Part shown: positions 24,955-37,779 of the stretch, in pieces
Position numbering within the stretch: position 1 is the stretch's first letter
Layout: every line of letters starts with the position of its first letter
Assembly (NCBI GenBank): GCA_036346205.1
Contig: JARFJB010000109.1
Coordinates: 62,001-126,000, forward strand
Direction: 5' to 3'
Length of the DNA stretch: 64,000 nt
DNA from: Vesta saturnalis
Lineage: Eukaryota; Arthropoda; Insecta; Coleoptera; Lampyridae
Translations under genes and position numbers: made by a program
Notes under the pieces: model-generated
What the model was told of the DNA's origin: nothing
Seen by the model: only the letters and a program-made list of their open reading frames with translations
Databases searched by the model: none

Positions 24955-26400
24955 CAGGTGAGTTTTTGAACATGTTTTAGACTCAGCGGTTTTAATTAAT
25001 AATGGATAAAGACAAGAATCTAACCAGTAAATTTTTGTAACGTGTACAAAAAAAAGGCGCGTAAATAACGTTTGGGATTGCTGTAGGTTTTCTACGAAGA
25101 ATTACGGCTCTTTAAATCCATACCAGATGTGATTGTTAAAACTCGTAGAATTGTAGAGTGAGCTTCAACCGCAAATACCGCCCCTTTGTCTTGAACTCAA
25201 CAGGTAAACATTTTTGCAATGACAATCAATTATAGAAAACTAATAAAATAACAATTTTAACTGGATCGAATCAGCATTCCAAAGCAAAAAAAAAGCAAAT
25301 AAATAAAAAAATAAACAATAACTATCTATAAGTTTTAATCGAAATTCTGAATGAAATACGGTTTGTTTTCGCAAATAAATAAAACGCATTTTAGTAGTTA
25401 AATGAAAGAAAGGTCAAGTCGTTAGGGAAAACCCAGTTTCTGTAAAATTTTGAACCCGGCAGTAAATGAAATTAAGTCAATAAATAAAGCAATTCAGTTT
25501 TTAATAGCAAATTAAACATACTAAAGTGGATGATCCTCATAGTTTTAATTTAAATAATTAGTATCCCTCACTTCTTTGCAATATTCATTTAAATAAGAAA
25601 TGTAGTTATTTAAGGAAAATTTAGTCTTACTAAAAGTCCACATTATCGATTGAAGTACAATACCGTCTTTTATTCTCAAATAATAAAACAGGAAACCAGG
25701 TAAAGGCAAAGGGAAAGCAGGTAACCGCGTCACCAGCAATTGTAAATTGAAAATTTTAATAATATTTCAAATAGTAAATAGCATATTATATGAATCGAGT
25801 AAACGGAATAGAGTTGCATAGTTAATAATTAACATACTTTACTTCCTTTGCAATATTCGTTTAATAAATAAGAAATTTAAAGAAGTTACTCTAAAAGTTT
25901 ACTTTTTTTCGATTGAATTCAAATACCTTCAATTTACTTGCAAAGCAATAAAACAAGAAAGCAGGTAAATTGTAAATTTTTTTTGTAATAAAAATTTAAA
26001 CATAAAAGATTATTGTACTTTTAAGTTAAATAAGTAGCTTTATTTCGGTGCTTTCAGTTAAATACATGTTAAATGACAACTTCTAAATCAATCAAATAAA
26101 GGTAAGCGTTTAAACAGGTTTTTATACCCAGCGGTTTGAATTAATAATAAACGAAGATAATGATAATCTAACCAGTAAAAGGCTCTTTAGTTGAAATAGG
26201 CGCGAAATAACATTTAGGATCGCTACAGTATGTACGAAAAATACGGCTCTATTAAACCCATGTGATTGTTAAAACTTTAACTTAAAAAAGGTATAAAGCA
26301 AACGTAAACCTTTTGTCTAAGGAGTGGACCCGCACAGGTATACATTGTTGCAATAACGATGAATTCATAGAGAACTAATAAAATATTTATTTAAGTAACA
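24955..26400. repeat. imperfect direct repeat, period about 1.15 kb
   Basis: The segment at about 24955-25260 recurs at about 26100-26395, with shared runs such as 'AATCTAACCAGTAAA', 'TACGGCTCT' and 'GTGATTGTTAAAACT' in the same order. Shorter repeats lie between them ('CTTC(T)TTTGCAATATTC' at about 25570 and 25848). No coding region is supported. Confidence 0.65.
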
Positions 26401-26710
26401 CGGCTCGCGACAATAAAACTGATTTGATAAATAAATATTAAATGACATTGAAATAACTATAACTCGAAAAGCTACAAAAAAAAAAAAAATAAATAAATAA
26501 TAATTGAATCATTTGGTCGCTAATAAATACCAGCAAGTCCAGCGAGGGGCGCGGAACCAGGAATCCCGTATAGATTGTTTTTGACAGATGGATTAAATTG
26601 TCGGAATTAGCCACTAGTAAACAGTCGGTGTAATTTTGATGCTTTTGGTCGATTTGAAATTTTCTCATTACTATTGCCTGATAGGATTGTTTAAAAAATA
26701 ATCATATATA

Positions 26711-26849
26711 ATACGATAAGTACTCAAAGTTATGTTGACAATTTTTGTGGTGGTGCCACGAATGATTGATGCACTTGCTTAAATTAAATTTCCAAGTATA
26801 TCAAGCATGAGTGATAAACCACCACAAAACTTTGAGTACGCATCGTATT
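26711..26849. repeat. short inverted repeat (MITE-like)
   Basis: 'ATACGATAAGTACTCAAAGTT' at left pairs with its near-complement ending at 26849, and TGTGGTGGT pairs with ACCACCACA inside. No gene. Confidence 0.6.
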
Positions 26850-27660
26850 CGGAGGACTATTGTACGAACACACCCAAATGTTATAATTATTAAAAAAATA
26901 TAACGTTTTCAAATTGTGAAGTAGGTATCTTTAATTTAAGTAATCTTACAATTAGTTTTCTGTTATACCTGAAAAATATAATAAACTAAAGATCTTCATT
27001 TGTTAAAAATTGTCACTGGAAGGACTAATCCAATATTTGCTGCAATTTGGTACCAGTACAATATGCCACATAATTCGATTTGGTTAGCTGTTCTGGCACA
27101 TTTATTGGCCAAAATTTGACGTATGTCGTGTGAGTCACTGTAACTTTATATGGAACATTTACATGTAGTCTGCAATATTCACTATAAGTCGGGAAATAAT
27201 GTGAGGGAAGTAATCTATTACAGTTACACTATCAATTTGGTTTAAAGTTAGTTTCGAAATTTGACAAGACAGATATTGCACCAGACTATGTGCTCGGTGG
27301 CCTTCAAGATATAAATATACAGAAATTAAATGTAAGTGTTAAAGTTCGTGGGTTTATGATTTGAAGAAGAGCATAGTTATCTAGTAGATAATGAATAGGA
27401 TCCTATACATTTAGAAGTCTAGAATACGGACTCTATGGGGACTATTTGATGATTTGCTTGACCTGAAATGGTAAAATGTGAATTTCCTTCCTAATAGTTA
27501 CCACTCAATAAGTCACCGGTCTAACACATATGGCAACACTGTTGACAGACCCATATGATTTCCGGATAGTATCAACCTTCAAACGATACGTCAAAATTTC
27601 ATGGCATTCTAACAATTAGTGTACAAGTTACAGTGGTTTTAGTGACCCCAGTTTTGTAAA
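26850..27660. other. AT-rich intron DNA, no gene seen
   Basis: No family motif on either strand. It probably includes the left flank of the mariner that follows. Confidence 0.35.
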
Positions 27661-28640
27661 TTTCAAAACAATGGATAAAAAAGATATTCGTGTGTTGATT
27701 AGACATTGATTTTTGATGGGGAAAAACATCCTTGAAGCAAAACAGTGGCTTGGTAAGCGTTATGGAGACGCTGCACCAGGGAAATCAACTATTGTTGATT
27801 GGTATGCTGGCTGCTATGGTCGCCCAAAATCGGCAGTTGTTTAGGAAAACATAAAAAATGTTCACAAAATAGTTTTGAAAAACCATACAGTGAAGTTACG
27901 TGAGATAGCTGCCCCTTTAAAGATATCAGAAGGTAGTGTGTTTACAATTTTACACGAAAATTTGAGCATGCGAAAGTTGGTTTCCAAGTGGGTATCACGT
28001 ATGTTCACACCGGACCAAAAACAACAACGCGTCAACGATTCAAGTGCTGTTTGGGGTTGTTCAAGCGAGATAAAAAGGATTTCTTGCATCGGTATGTGAC
28101 AATGAATGAAACATGGATCCGCTACTGTACACCTGAATCTAAAAGTTCGTCAGTTTGAGGGGGCAACAACCGGTAAAAATCGTCTAAACCGACCAAAAAC
28201 ACGAAAGTGAGCAGCAAGATTATGGCATCCGTATTTTGGGACGCGCATAGTATTTTATGCATCGCCTATCCTGAGAAAGGTAAAACTATCAATAGTGAAT
28301 ATTACATGGCATTATTGGGTCGATTGAGTGTAGAAATCAAGAAAAAAACGGCCTCACATTCAAAAGAAAACAATGCCGTTTCACCAAGATAATGTCCCGT
28401 GTCATAATTCGATGAAAACGGTGGTTAAATTGAATGAGTTACGCTTCGAACTGTTTTCCCTCCCACCGTATTCTCCAGATCTGACACGCAGCGACTGCTG
28501 GCTTTTTGCAGACATCAAAAGATGCTCCAGGGAAAGAAATTTGGCTCAAATGAAGAAGTGATTGCCGAAACTGATTCCTATTTTGAGAGTAAAGAAAATC
28601 GCAGTAGAACGGAAGTAACAGATAAGAGAAGGGGTGTCGG
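27660..28640 (+). pseudogene. decayed mariner transposase
   Basis: It begins with 'MDKKDIRVLIRH' and has two helix-turn-helix regions: the first near 27720-27840, the second with 'LREIAAPLKISEGSVFTIL'. A broken core follows, with 'MASVFWDAHSIL' and 'FHQDNVPCHNS'. The end has 'PPYSPDLTRSDCWLFADIKR' with the third catalytic acidic residue. At least eight stops or frame changes lie between. It is a dead copy of a cut-and-paste enzyme, different in sequence from the mariner at 6.6-7.4 kb. Confidence 0.85.
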
Positions 28641-31466
28641 TAAGTCAGTGGTTATAAAGGGGTGTGGTACTAATTTTGCATTTAGCATAACCTGTAATAC
28701 GTACACAATAAGGGTACGTCATAAATCAGGAAAAATGTGTCGCAAATAATAAATAAATTTATAGCGTGAAAACGTCATGAACTAGATCTTAAAATAATGG
28801 AAAACCATAATTTCCACTCGGAAAGAAAACACTCACCTCTACCTGAAAATTCTACTCCAAAAATATCTTCGCAAAGTTCACTTAAACTTAAATAAAATCT
28901 TAAGCTTTATTTAAAAAAAGCAAAATTGCGATAATAAAGCTCAAAACGCATACATTAAGATAAATTTCAACGTAATATTACTAGCTTAAATAACCAAAAT
29001 ACCTGCTCAATACGATAATTGATTATTCAATTTAAACATGAATATACCTCACAACAAAATAAACAAACGCGAAAAAGTCACAACTAAATTCCCAAACAAA
29101 GAAATAAATTTGCTTACCTTTATTTGTCGCAAACCAGGTAAAACAATGACATCAGCTGGTATGTTGAATTCCTATAAATCTTCAAAATATTTGCGAATAC
29201 TCGCAAAACAAGGCACTGGCCTGCAAATAAACCAGCTTATCGGTTAACGATCTATTTAGTTTATAATTACGTTACATTATATTTCAAAACATCTTTTAAA
29301 GTGAACTTATATCACCAAATTCAAAATAGCAAATACTTTAGTAGAGAAATTCTCATTACGTTAAAGCTTTTATTAAATAACAAAACAATTAAAAAGTCGC
29401 CCCTGTAAAGTTGTGTAAATCATTAATTTCTGCAAAGCAAATAAATCACCCGGTAACTTGAATTCAATCCAAAATATCTAATATTTTAAATTTTGATCAT
29501 ACGTAATCATTTAATAACGTTGTAAGAGAAGAATAAAATTACAAAAATATGTACCCTTAAAGAAATAATACCCAATTCATAAACACTATTCATATATTAA
29601 AACAAAAATAAGTCAGGATATTGTTCAAAACACATGAAATGTAACTTTATTACGTAAAATTTATAGAAAACTGATTTGGAATGATTCTTACAAGATTCAA
29701 ATAACCAAAAGTTATGAAACAAACAATACACCATATGATTCATACGCGGATGAATACACTTCATAAAACGAAATAAAAGGTCTGAAGGACTACTGAACAA
29801 AATGGATAAACAAGAAGCATATTCATCCCCCTAAATAAATACAAATAAACACTATTAAAACCACGAACATAAAATAGTTACCTTCACACCAAAATAATCA
29901 ATCGAAACGATAACGGCAATTGACCCTTTCGGTAGTAGATTCTTAACCTCCTCAATTGTTAAATTATATTTACATCAACTTCATTAACTACAAATCTTTA
30001 AACCATCTGCTTCAATCACCTCTTCACTGGTTTAACGTAAATATATATACACGAATATAACTATTTACAAGCGTTCTTTGCTGTTATCTACACAAAACTA
30101 ATTTAACCGATGTATTTACAGCGAGTTTATCATTGGTTGGGTGTTAACTGTGTGCGCGGATGCAACCACGAAATAACCATGAACTCATTACAAACATCCG
30201 CATAAAACAAAATGAGATAAAATAGTTCATGAATGGGATCGGCACTAACAGTAAACACTTGTCACTTCTGATAAACGATACTCGCTAATATTACCGGGTA
30301 AATGAATACTATTCAAAAAACCCCGACAAGGGCATACGGAAAAGATTTCCCACTATAAAATTCAAACAACCCCGGTAAACGTAAAAAGTTCAATCCGCCT
30401 AAACAAACCACCTCGCTCACATGCCCGGCGCCGCAACAACTTGAGCCCCCTTTCCTATCAAAATCACGTCATCCTTCTAACCATCGCACAAAAATTGTCA
30501 TATCCACAGAATGAATGCACAGCGGACAATTCCCATGAAAAAACAGTTGAGTCTTGATACACACATGCATCCTGTTTTTCAAATAAGAAACCCTGTTATT
30601 CAAATAAATTTTCTATACTTCCAATAACAAATCCATATATAAAGGAACTGGTAAACTTGAAATAAATGAAGAACTATATGACCGCGACTGAACTTTTCGT
30701 TATCAACGACAGCACAAACAGTTTATTCCCAAACATATTGCGTTAATTACAAACTCTTTTCGTTCATCATGAAATTAAATTGGGATAACAATTTTCAATC
30801 ACTTAATTTATCTCCACTAAACTATAACTAATGATACTTAAAAAATAAATAGGAATAACTATTATTTACAGAAAATAATAAACTCCCATCTAAAATAGTA
30901 AAAGGGATTTCACTAAACCAAATTAACGTGTGGATCGTAATTTAAAAAAAACTTCAATCTAATAGAGGTAACCAAACCGAAAAATGTCTATATCATTTAC
31001 AGAATTGGGGAAACTAAATTCTACTTCAATTTGTAATAACTCCAAATACTGCCAAACAAAGTGAAAAGTTGTAAATGAATGTATGCTTCCAAAATGTATA
31101 GTCCAACTCGACAAAACACATTATAATACTGTACACCTAAAATTAGAAAAAGACAAAAAATCTGTGGCAGATTTCAATCACACCTTACACTTGTTCTCCA
31201 AAAAAGGTATCAAAAAGTTAGAGGAGGGTGGAATGTGTAAAGTCGAATTTCTAAAAAAAAATTGTTTTTCTTAGTTAGACTGGAGACTTATTGAGTGATG
31301 GGTTACTTACATGATGTATCTACGCAGTATCTTATGTGATGTGAAGTGTAATATGTCTTTGAGAGAAAGAAATGAATGAATACGTAGAAAACCTGAGTTT
31401 GTATGTTTGAGTCCTTACAAAAATAATAAATGCTTTTATTACATGGTTATATTTTCATGCCTTCAG
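28640..31466. other. 2.8 kb of AT-rich intron DNA, no gene seen
   Basis: Short ORFs (for example 29038-29247 and 31083-31274) have no motif or repeat support. Phrases such as 'AAACCAGGTAAA' resemble the 25-kb repeat region, so this is probably old repeat DNA. It ends in a pyrimidine-rich acceptor for COG4 exon 6. Confidence 0.4.
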
Positions 31467-32239
31467 ACGTTCAATATCAAGTGGAAGTTTAGATGGAATT
31501 TGTGCTGTCATAAACATAGCTTGTGGTGTATTAGAAAATGATTTTTGTGGTATTTTACGAGGACGTTTAAAGCAAGGTTATCCATCTGGGTATTTAGATC
31601 TTACACAAGCTTACAATGTTCTTCAAACATCTATCCAGCACGGTCGACTCCAACCAAGTGATACAGAACAAATTCGAACAACTTTCATTGTAATACTAAT
31701 TAATTACTTAATTATGAATATAATTAATACTACATTTTTAGATAGCTTTAAATAATGCAGATGCAAGTACAGAATATGTAGAAACATTATGTGACAGTGC
31801 ATTAGGTGATGTTCAAAAAGCAATACCAAATATGAATTCTAATGAATATGGTAAATTAGAGAGTTGTCTTTCCGGTTTATCGGCTGTGATTACTAATTTA
31901 AAGGATGTTATGGAGTATGGTATGCAACAATTACGAGTTAGTGTAATTAAACCTCGTATCAGTCCTTGGGTGGATTCATTTCTCAACATCAATCATCAAC
32001 TTAATGAGGTAATTTTTTGAAATACTAAATCCTTTTTTAATGCTTTGAATCAGGATGAATTATCAGAATATGAAGCTGGAGAATCATTTGTTCAAACTCT
32101 TATAATGAATTTAGATTCATTACTTTCTTCATTTAAAAACACTTTGACTTCCATCAATTATGATGGTCTTATTAAAATTCTAATAGGAGAAGTAACAGCA
32201 AGATTTGAAAAGGTTATTTTTAAATCAACATTTAATAGG
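31467..32239 (+). CDS. COG4: conserved oligomeric Golgi complex subunit 4, exons 6-8
   Basis: Exons 31467-31689, 31742-32008 and 32054-32239 continue COG4 from the phase-2 end of exon 5, and each has consistent GT-AG borders and frame. They encode the C-terminal helical half: 'ISSGSLDGICAVINIACGVL', 'LESCLSGLSAVITNLKDVM', 'VIKPRISPWVDSFLNINHQL' and 'FKSTFNR'. Exon 8 ends at a good donor (GTATGT). In animals roughly 85-90 further residues follow 'STFNR'. No matching exon was found to the right, so the gene runs out of the window or has lost its end. Confidence 0.92.
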
Positions 32240-32439
32240 GTATGTAATTTTTAAGGTGGGACGTCGCGAATAGTCAACAAAAAAAAATTTTAATAAACAT
32301 ATTTTTATAAATGTTTCTTTGAACACAATTTAGTATCGACATGTGAAGTAATAACAAATTAAGTGACTTTACGCGTAATCCATATTATTCTTTATGTACT
32401 CGCCAACACGCACTTGCCAAGCGTGGCGTTTTAATGGCT

Positions 32440-35430
32440 AAACCCTTAAAATGACGAGTTCAAAAACAGGATGCTATACCTCAGGTGAGTAGGGCGAGAC
32501 GCCCACACTCACATCGATTCGTTGATTCGTCCCAAGGATTATGGGGGGCAAAATTCGTCAATGCCAAAATCAAGACTAAGAACAGCAAGATCTGCCAGGA
32601 ATAAAATTCTGCCCCATTCGGATGCCCAGGAGGGCAGGGCTCAAGCGACCTCGGTCATCTAAAGTGCCAACATCCAGATTCATTACTGAAACATACGTGG
32701 TATCAGGTTGAATCTTAATGCTGTTCACCAACACCTTGAACAAGTGCAACCCTGGAAGCACTGATTCGCCTGGCCTGCAATTTCCCAGATACAACCTCCA
32801 CTATAACTTTCGCCTTAAAGGCGAAGTATGTGCGTATACCAAGGACAACGTAGGTTGTAAGAGGATATCCACTTTGGAAAACAACAAATTTGGCATTTCA
32901 AACATTCTGGGCCCCAATTTGTGAAATTCTACTGTTGTTTGTATAGGTCTCCCAACGATAACAACTCCAAGATCTTTTTGATTACCTTAGTCTGAATAGA
33001 CTACCTCTTATCACAGTTTCATCTTGCGATATTTCAATTTTGGGAGATTTTAATGCCCACAATTCCAGTTGACTTCATTTTTCATCCACTACTAATCCCG
33101 CAGGTCATATCGCAGAAGCATTTGCTGTATCCTGTGATCTCACAAATCATTTCCGACACAACCAGAATCCCTGACAACCCTAACCATACTCCACATCTCC
33201 TGGACCTATTCCTTACAACTAACCTACTTGTCTATAAAACAAGAGTCCTTTCCCCACGTGGTCAATCAGACCACTGCCTAATCGAAATAACTTCCTCTGT
33301 ACCCTATCCCACTGTTACTCGAAAAACAAATAGAACTATGCGGTGTTTTAAATCAGCTAATTGGAGAGAACTGCGAGATTTTTTGCAACCTTCCCATGAC
33401 GTGAGTATTGCTTTAAATGGACCTCCTCTTCAAAAATTGCTCTTTCAATAACTGAAGTTATCCTGACGGGTATGGAGTTATACATTCCCAAAAAACATAA
33501 TCGTGTAGGTCATGTCCGTTCCTAACCCTGGTTTAATAGGGCTTGCACTGATGCATTACCAATGGAAATCAAATAAATCTATCGAAAATCACGCCAACTA
33601 TATTACCGCAAGGAATAGTTGCAAAAGCATGATCACCAAGACCAAAAAGATGTTTGAAGAACGTAAATGCAAAGAATTAGGCTCATGTTCTTTGCGTGGT
33701 CGTAAATTTTGGTCATTAACTAAAGCCATCAGTAAAAACTGTAGTACATCTTCCTTTCCTCCCATGACGTCTCGCGACGGAGCTGTAGCAGCTGATCCTG
33801 CTGAAAAAGCCAACCTCTTTGTCGATTACTTTGCATCAAATTCATATCTCAATGATTCTGGCAAAACTGTGCCGTCGCCCAAATCTACCCCATACGCTAT
33901 TAAACCAATCCACTTTCGTTACAAGCTCCTAGAATCAATTATCAATAAACTTGACCCAAACAAGGCTACTGGCCCTGACGGTATTCCAGCTATCGTCCTA
34001 TAAAATGCTACCCCGAGCTAGTACCTGCATTGTCCAAACTCTTTCCTATCTCCATGTCATCTGGAGAGTTACCCTCATCGTGGAAGTTGGCAAATGTCTA
34101 GCCTATTCTTAAAAAGGGCGACAAGACCGATCCCTCAAACTATCGACCAATAGCTATCACTTCCATTCTGTCGAAAATCATGGAAAAGTCCATCAACCAC
34201 CAACTACTTTCGTTCATCGACTCCAATAAACTCAAACGACCACCAGTATGGGTTCAGACAGAGTCTTCTTTCATATGTCACCCAACTTTGGTATAACACA
34301 TTAGAGAGGTCCGGTGAAGCAGTCGTAGTAGCTTTAGATATTTTAAAAGCTTTTGACCAGGTTTGGCACAAGTGCCTACTTGCCAAGTTCCACTTTGTTC
34401 GGCTTATCCGATACGCTCATCAATTAGATATCCAGTTTTCTTGACAAAAGACGTATACGCGTTGTTGTCGATGGGTCCCCAAGGATCAGTGATAGCTCCC
34501 ACACTTTTCCTGCTGTACATAAATGACCTCATTTCCTCAACAACTAACCCGATCCATTGCTTTGCGGATGACAGCACTCTACATTGTAGTTCTCAGATTT
34601 CCCACAACAATAAGTCTAGACAGAACGTTAAGGTGAAAATGGTAGCCTCAATCAACAGTGACTTAGAACATGTCCTTGAATGGGGAAGGAATAATTACCC
34701 ACGTTCAACGCTGACAAAACACAGTGTTGCCTTGTGTCCACCAAGAAAGACCTATCATTTCCTGCTGTAAATATGAATGGCTAAGAACTCAAATTTTCAA
34801 ACCCTATTTCTATGTTAGGGATGTCCGTATCATCGAACCTTTCATGAGCTGACCACATTTTGTCAGCCAGAAAAACAGCTGCCCGTAAACTGGGCTTTCT
34901 ATACAGATCTAAACAGTACTTTACACCGCAACAACTCCTTTTACTGTATAAGGCTCAAATTCGACCTCATCTGGAATACAATTCCCACCTCTGGGTCAGT
35001 GCTCCCCAATACGCCCCTGATATGGTAAACCGCATCCAAAAAGAGCTATCAGCCTTATAAATGACCCGCCTCTGACTTCTGACCTACAGCCTCTTGAGCA
35101 TAGAAGAATAGTTTCGGTTCTTTCCTTGTTCTATCGCTATTACCATAGCAAGTGTGCCTCCGAAATGCACTCCTTAATACCTTCGCAGGCCATCTTCACT
35201 AGGAACACTTGGTTTGCCCATTCACACCATAATTACGCACTCAAAATTCCATCGTGTCGCACTAAACGGGCTCAATCTACATTTTTCTACACGACGACCA
35301 AATTGTGGAATGCACTATCCAGTACCTTTGACTTAAGGCAATTTAAGCTAGCCATTCATAAACATTTCTCCGCAGCACGTTATGCAAATCTTAGCCTTTT
35401 CGGGAATACTATAAGTAAAAAAAAAATTTA
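32440..35430 (+). mobile_element. decayed APE-type non-LTR retrotransposon (Jockey/CR1-like group)
   Basis: Domain order is AP-endonuclease then reverse transcriptase. The endonuclease region includes 'ILGDFNAH' at about 33030-33056 and 'SPRGQSDHCLIEI' at about 33255. The RT region includes 'KATGPDGIPAIVL' (33964-34003), 'GPQGSVIAPTLFLLYINDLI' (about 34470-34530) and the catalytic 'FADDSTLHC' (34561-34587). A C-terminal segment has 'LLYKAQIRPHLEYNSHLW' and 'WNALSSTFDLRQF'. It ends in an A-rich run at 35419-35428. Stops and frame changes occur throughout. It lies in the same orientation as COG4. Confidence 0.85.
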
Positions 35431-35504
35431 GATCGATTATGAAATTAAAACATAGTGATGTTTTTGCCAAACTTTTTTACCTAACAACCAATCGTGCAAA
35501 CTTC

Positions 35505-35894
35505 CCCGGGCAGTCGACTGTTATTGAAGTCCGGCAACAGCGTAAAACTCGCGTGCTTTGGACACACTTGCCTGTGTATGGAGTAGAGGCTGCGATTGAG
35601 GAGGTACCTGGCGAACTATTGAGAACTAGACATGAAAATAAAAAAGAGCTGAGATAAAATAAATCACTTGACTTACAGACTTACCCGTATTCAAACAAAT
35701 TATTACTTAATCGTATTTTTATACACTTTTATATATGTAATATAATTTTTGGCTAATATTAAACGTCGTTAATTAAGTATATATGGTGTGTGCACCATAC
35801 TTCAATAAAAATTATGGATAATATTGCAGAAGTTACGTGTGAAATATGTGATAAACAATTTAAGGTGAGAAAAAAACTTATATGCTCATATGAG
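35505..35894 (+). repeat. inverted duplication, left copy (partner 63101-63440)
   Basis: This segment reappears in reverse complement at about 63101-63440, 27 kb away. Matching runs include 'CCTGGCGAACTATT', 'GAACTAGACATGAAAATAAAAAA', 'ATACACTTTTATATATG' and 'AATATGTGATAAACAATTTAAG'. It contains the presumed 5' region and first zinc-finger codons of the MULE-type gene that follows. Sequence identity is moderate to high, with indels. Confidence 0.85.
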
Positions 35895-36450
35895 AAATAT
35901 TCATAAAGTAGAGCCTAAAATACTATACAACAAAACATTAATGTGTCATGTGTGTAATGGCAAGTACACCACATACAATGATTTCAGGGAACATTTTGTA
36001 AAAAGCCATGATTTAGAATTTGCATTGCAGGAAGTTAAGTTTAATAATAAGGAAAGTGTGTAATAACAAATTACAAGATGTACAAGAATAATTTTTAATT
36101 TCAGATAAAATTGCTGACGGTGTTACATACAACAAAATTCTGGATAATATAAGGGATGGTCCTCTGAAGTAAACAGAGGAACTGTTATAGATCGACAAGA
36201 TCTAGGTAATGTAAAAAAAAGATTCCATCTTCAGGGACACTTACACACAAATGTTGTTTTGAGTGTGAAAATGTGGATACAAAAAATGCCAAAGAAAAAT
36301 GATGAATCTTATTTTCTAAAATGCAAGATACTCACTTGATAACTTTGATGTTTAAGATTTTATATTAATCTTGAGCACAAAATCTCAACCAGAACAGTTG
36401 TTAAAGTTTGGGTCAGATAAAGTTTGTGTCGATTATGCTCCTGGGACAAC
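35814..36450 (+). pseudogene. 5' part of a C2H2 zinc-finger/MULE-transposase-like gene
   Basis: An ATG at 35814 opens 'MDNIAEVTCEICDKQFKV', the start of a C2H2 finger, followed by a second one ('MCHVCNGKYTTYNDFREHF' at about 35941-35998). Downstream blocks in broken frames ('DKIADGVTYNKILDNIRDG', 'VCVDYAPGTT') match the region before the DDE core of MULE-type proteins widespread in insects. The gene is then cut at 36451 by a 5.2-kb insertion and resumes at 41656. Stops at several places indicate a pseudogene, probably a transposon-derived gene. Confidence 0.65.
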
Positions 36451-36469
36451 ACCCAGCAAACAGAGTCAC

Positions 36470-36700
36470 GTTATTTTGACGTCAATTTCGCGTGACTTAA
36501 TGACCTTAGGACTTCAGATATGACTTAAGTGACGTCATCATGACGTCTTTTTGTGGGCATATGTCACATGATAAAGACGTCATACACATGACATCATTTT
36601 TACGTCACTTTAAGACCTTTAGGACGTCAGTTACGTCTGATATGGGTCGTCAGTATGACGTCTTTATGAGGGCTTCTGAGTATAAGGACGTCATGTGAAT
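36470..36700. promoter_or_regulatory. subterminal GACGTC motif array (left)
   Basis: GACGTC or near variants (TGACGTC, GACGTCA, ACGTCA) occur about ten times within roughly 230 bp. A matching but smaller set occurs at 41525-41645. Dense repeated palindromes just inside transposon ends are commonly transposase binding sites. The motif also equals the CRE core TGACGTCA, but no function is proven here. Confidence 0.55.
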
Positions 36701-37700
36701 AACCATTTTGTAGTACAGAATGACACATCTATGACTCGAGTAGGTCATTGAATATTACATAATGATTTTTGTCAAATATTTTATATGCAAAAAAATAATG
36801 GCTTGAATACATACATAAAATACATAAAAGAGTAAACTTAAACTACAGTTAAAATAATAAACATACTGCAACATAAAAATATACATTAATCCAAATGTGA
36901 ATTTCATGTGTAAGAATTGTTAAGAAGAAAATGGACAATGGACAGTGACACCAATTTATTCTCTGAAAATGGTAAAACAAGGCATTTGGCTAATATTACA
37001 TCATCTCTGTGCCACACCCTTAAGGTTTCTGATAAATTAGAAAACACATAAATTTGAAGAAAGAAATTCTTTTCCAATTATAGTAACACTATTATTACAA
37101 TCATTTAAAATGTTATTAATTTGTATAATTTTTTTTTTCTAAGATACAATAAGAATCTGCTATAGTATTGGTTCCTTAAAACCAGCTTTTTGAATTGCTT
37201 ACACATTTGGTGTCTGTCTAACAACAATGGTCCCTCATTATGTTCCATTTTAGGTTCCAAACAATTGGAATCTTTATTTTTCAATGAGAAAACACAAATA
37301 TTCAATTCTGAAAGTCAGTTATAAATTTCTCGTAGTGGAATATTTGTAGACTTTACTAAACGTTTTAACTGTCCTAAGTAATTTTCAAATGGAAATGCTG
37401 AAAAATTATCAAGCGGCCCAATCTTTCCACATCACGTGGCAAATGGGATAAAATGTGTATATTGTGAATTAAGAATGACTTTCCATAAATAACGGTACAA
37501 TGAGTGATAAACATTTTAAGGAGTTCAGCTGCAAAATTTGTTCCAAAAGTAGAGAGATGACATTCGGAAATAAGTATGGTAATTGCACAATGGTATAATA
37601 CAAAATGTTCGTATATGGCAGGATCTACTGCATCTTTTACAACTGGGCCTACATAAAGTAAAAAAGTGCGAAACTCAGTTGCCTTCCATCTAGATAGTTC
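36700..37700. other. AT-rich 3' region of the 5.2-kb transposon
   Basis: Coding traces of the transposase C-terminal half may be present on the minus strand but are too decayed to place. No other gene is seen. Confidence 0.35.
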
Positions 37701-37779
37701 GGATAAGGAAGAGTTTTTCTATGGAATTCTATTGGTGTGTGTTTCTTCATTACCAATAATTTACTTGATAGTATTGAGA

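Larger units (their letters stand above)
12202..31466 (+). other. 19.3-kb COG4 intron packed with transposons
   Basis: The donor follows 'ATAAG' at 12202 (GTTTGT) and the acceptor CAG ends at 31466. The phase fits: the Arg codon is split across the junction, giving 'CIR' then 'RSISSGSLDG'. All elements listed between these points lie inside this intron, in contrast to the other COG4 introns of about 50 bp. Confidence 0.85.

Noticed and set aside
24955..26400. LTR retrotransposon
   Set aside because: No gag-pol motifs, primer binding site or clear target duplication could be seen between the direct repeats.
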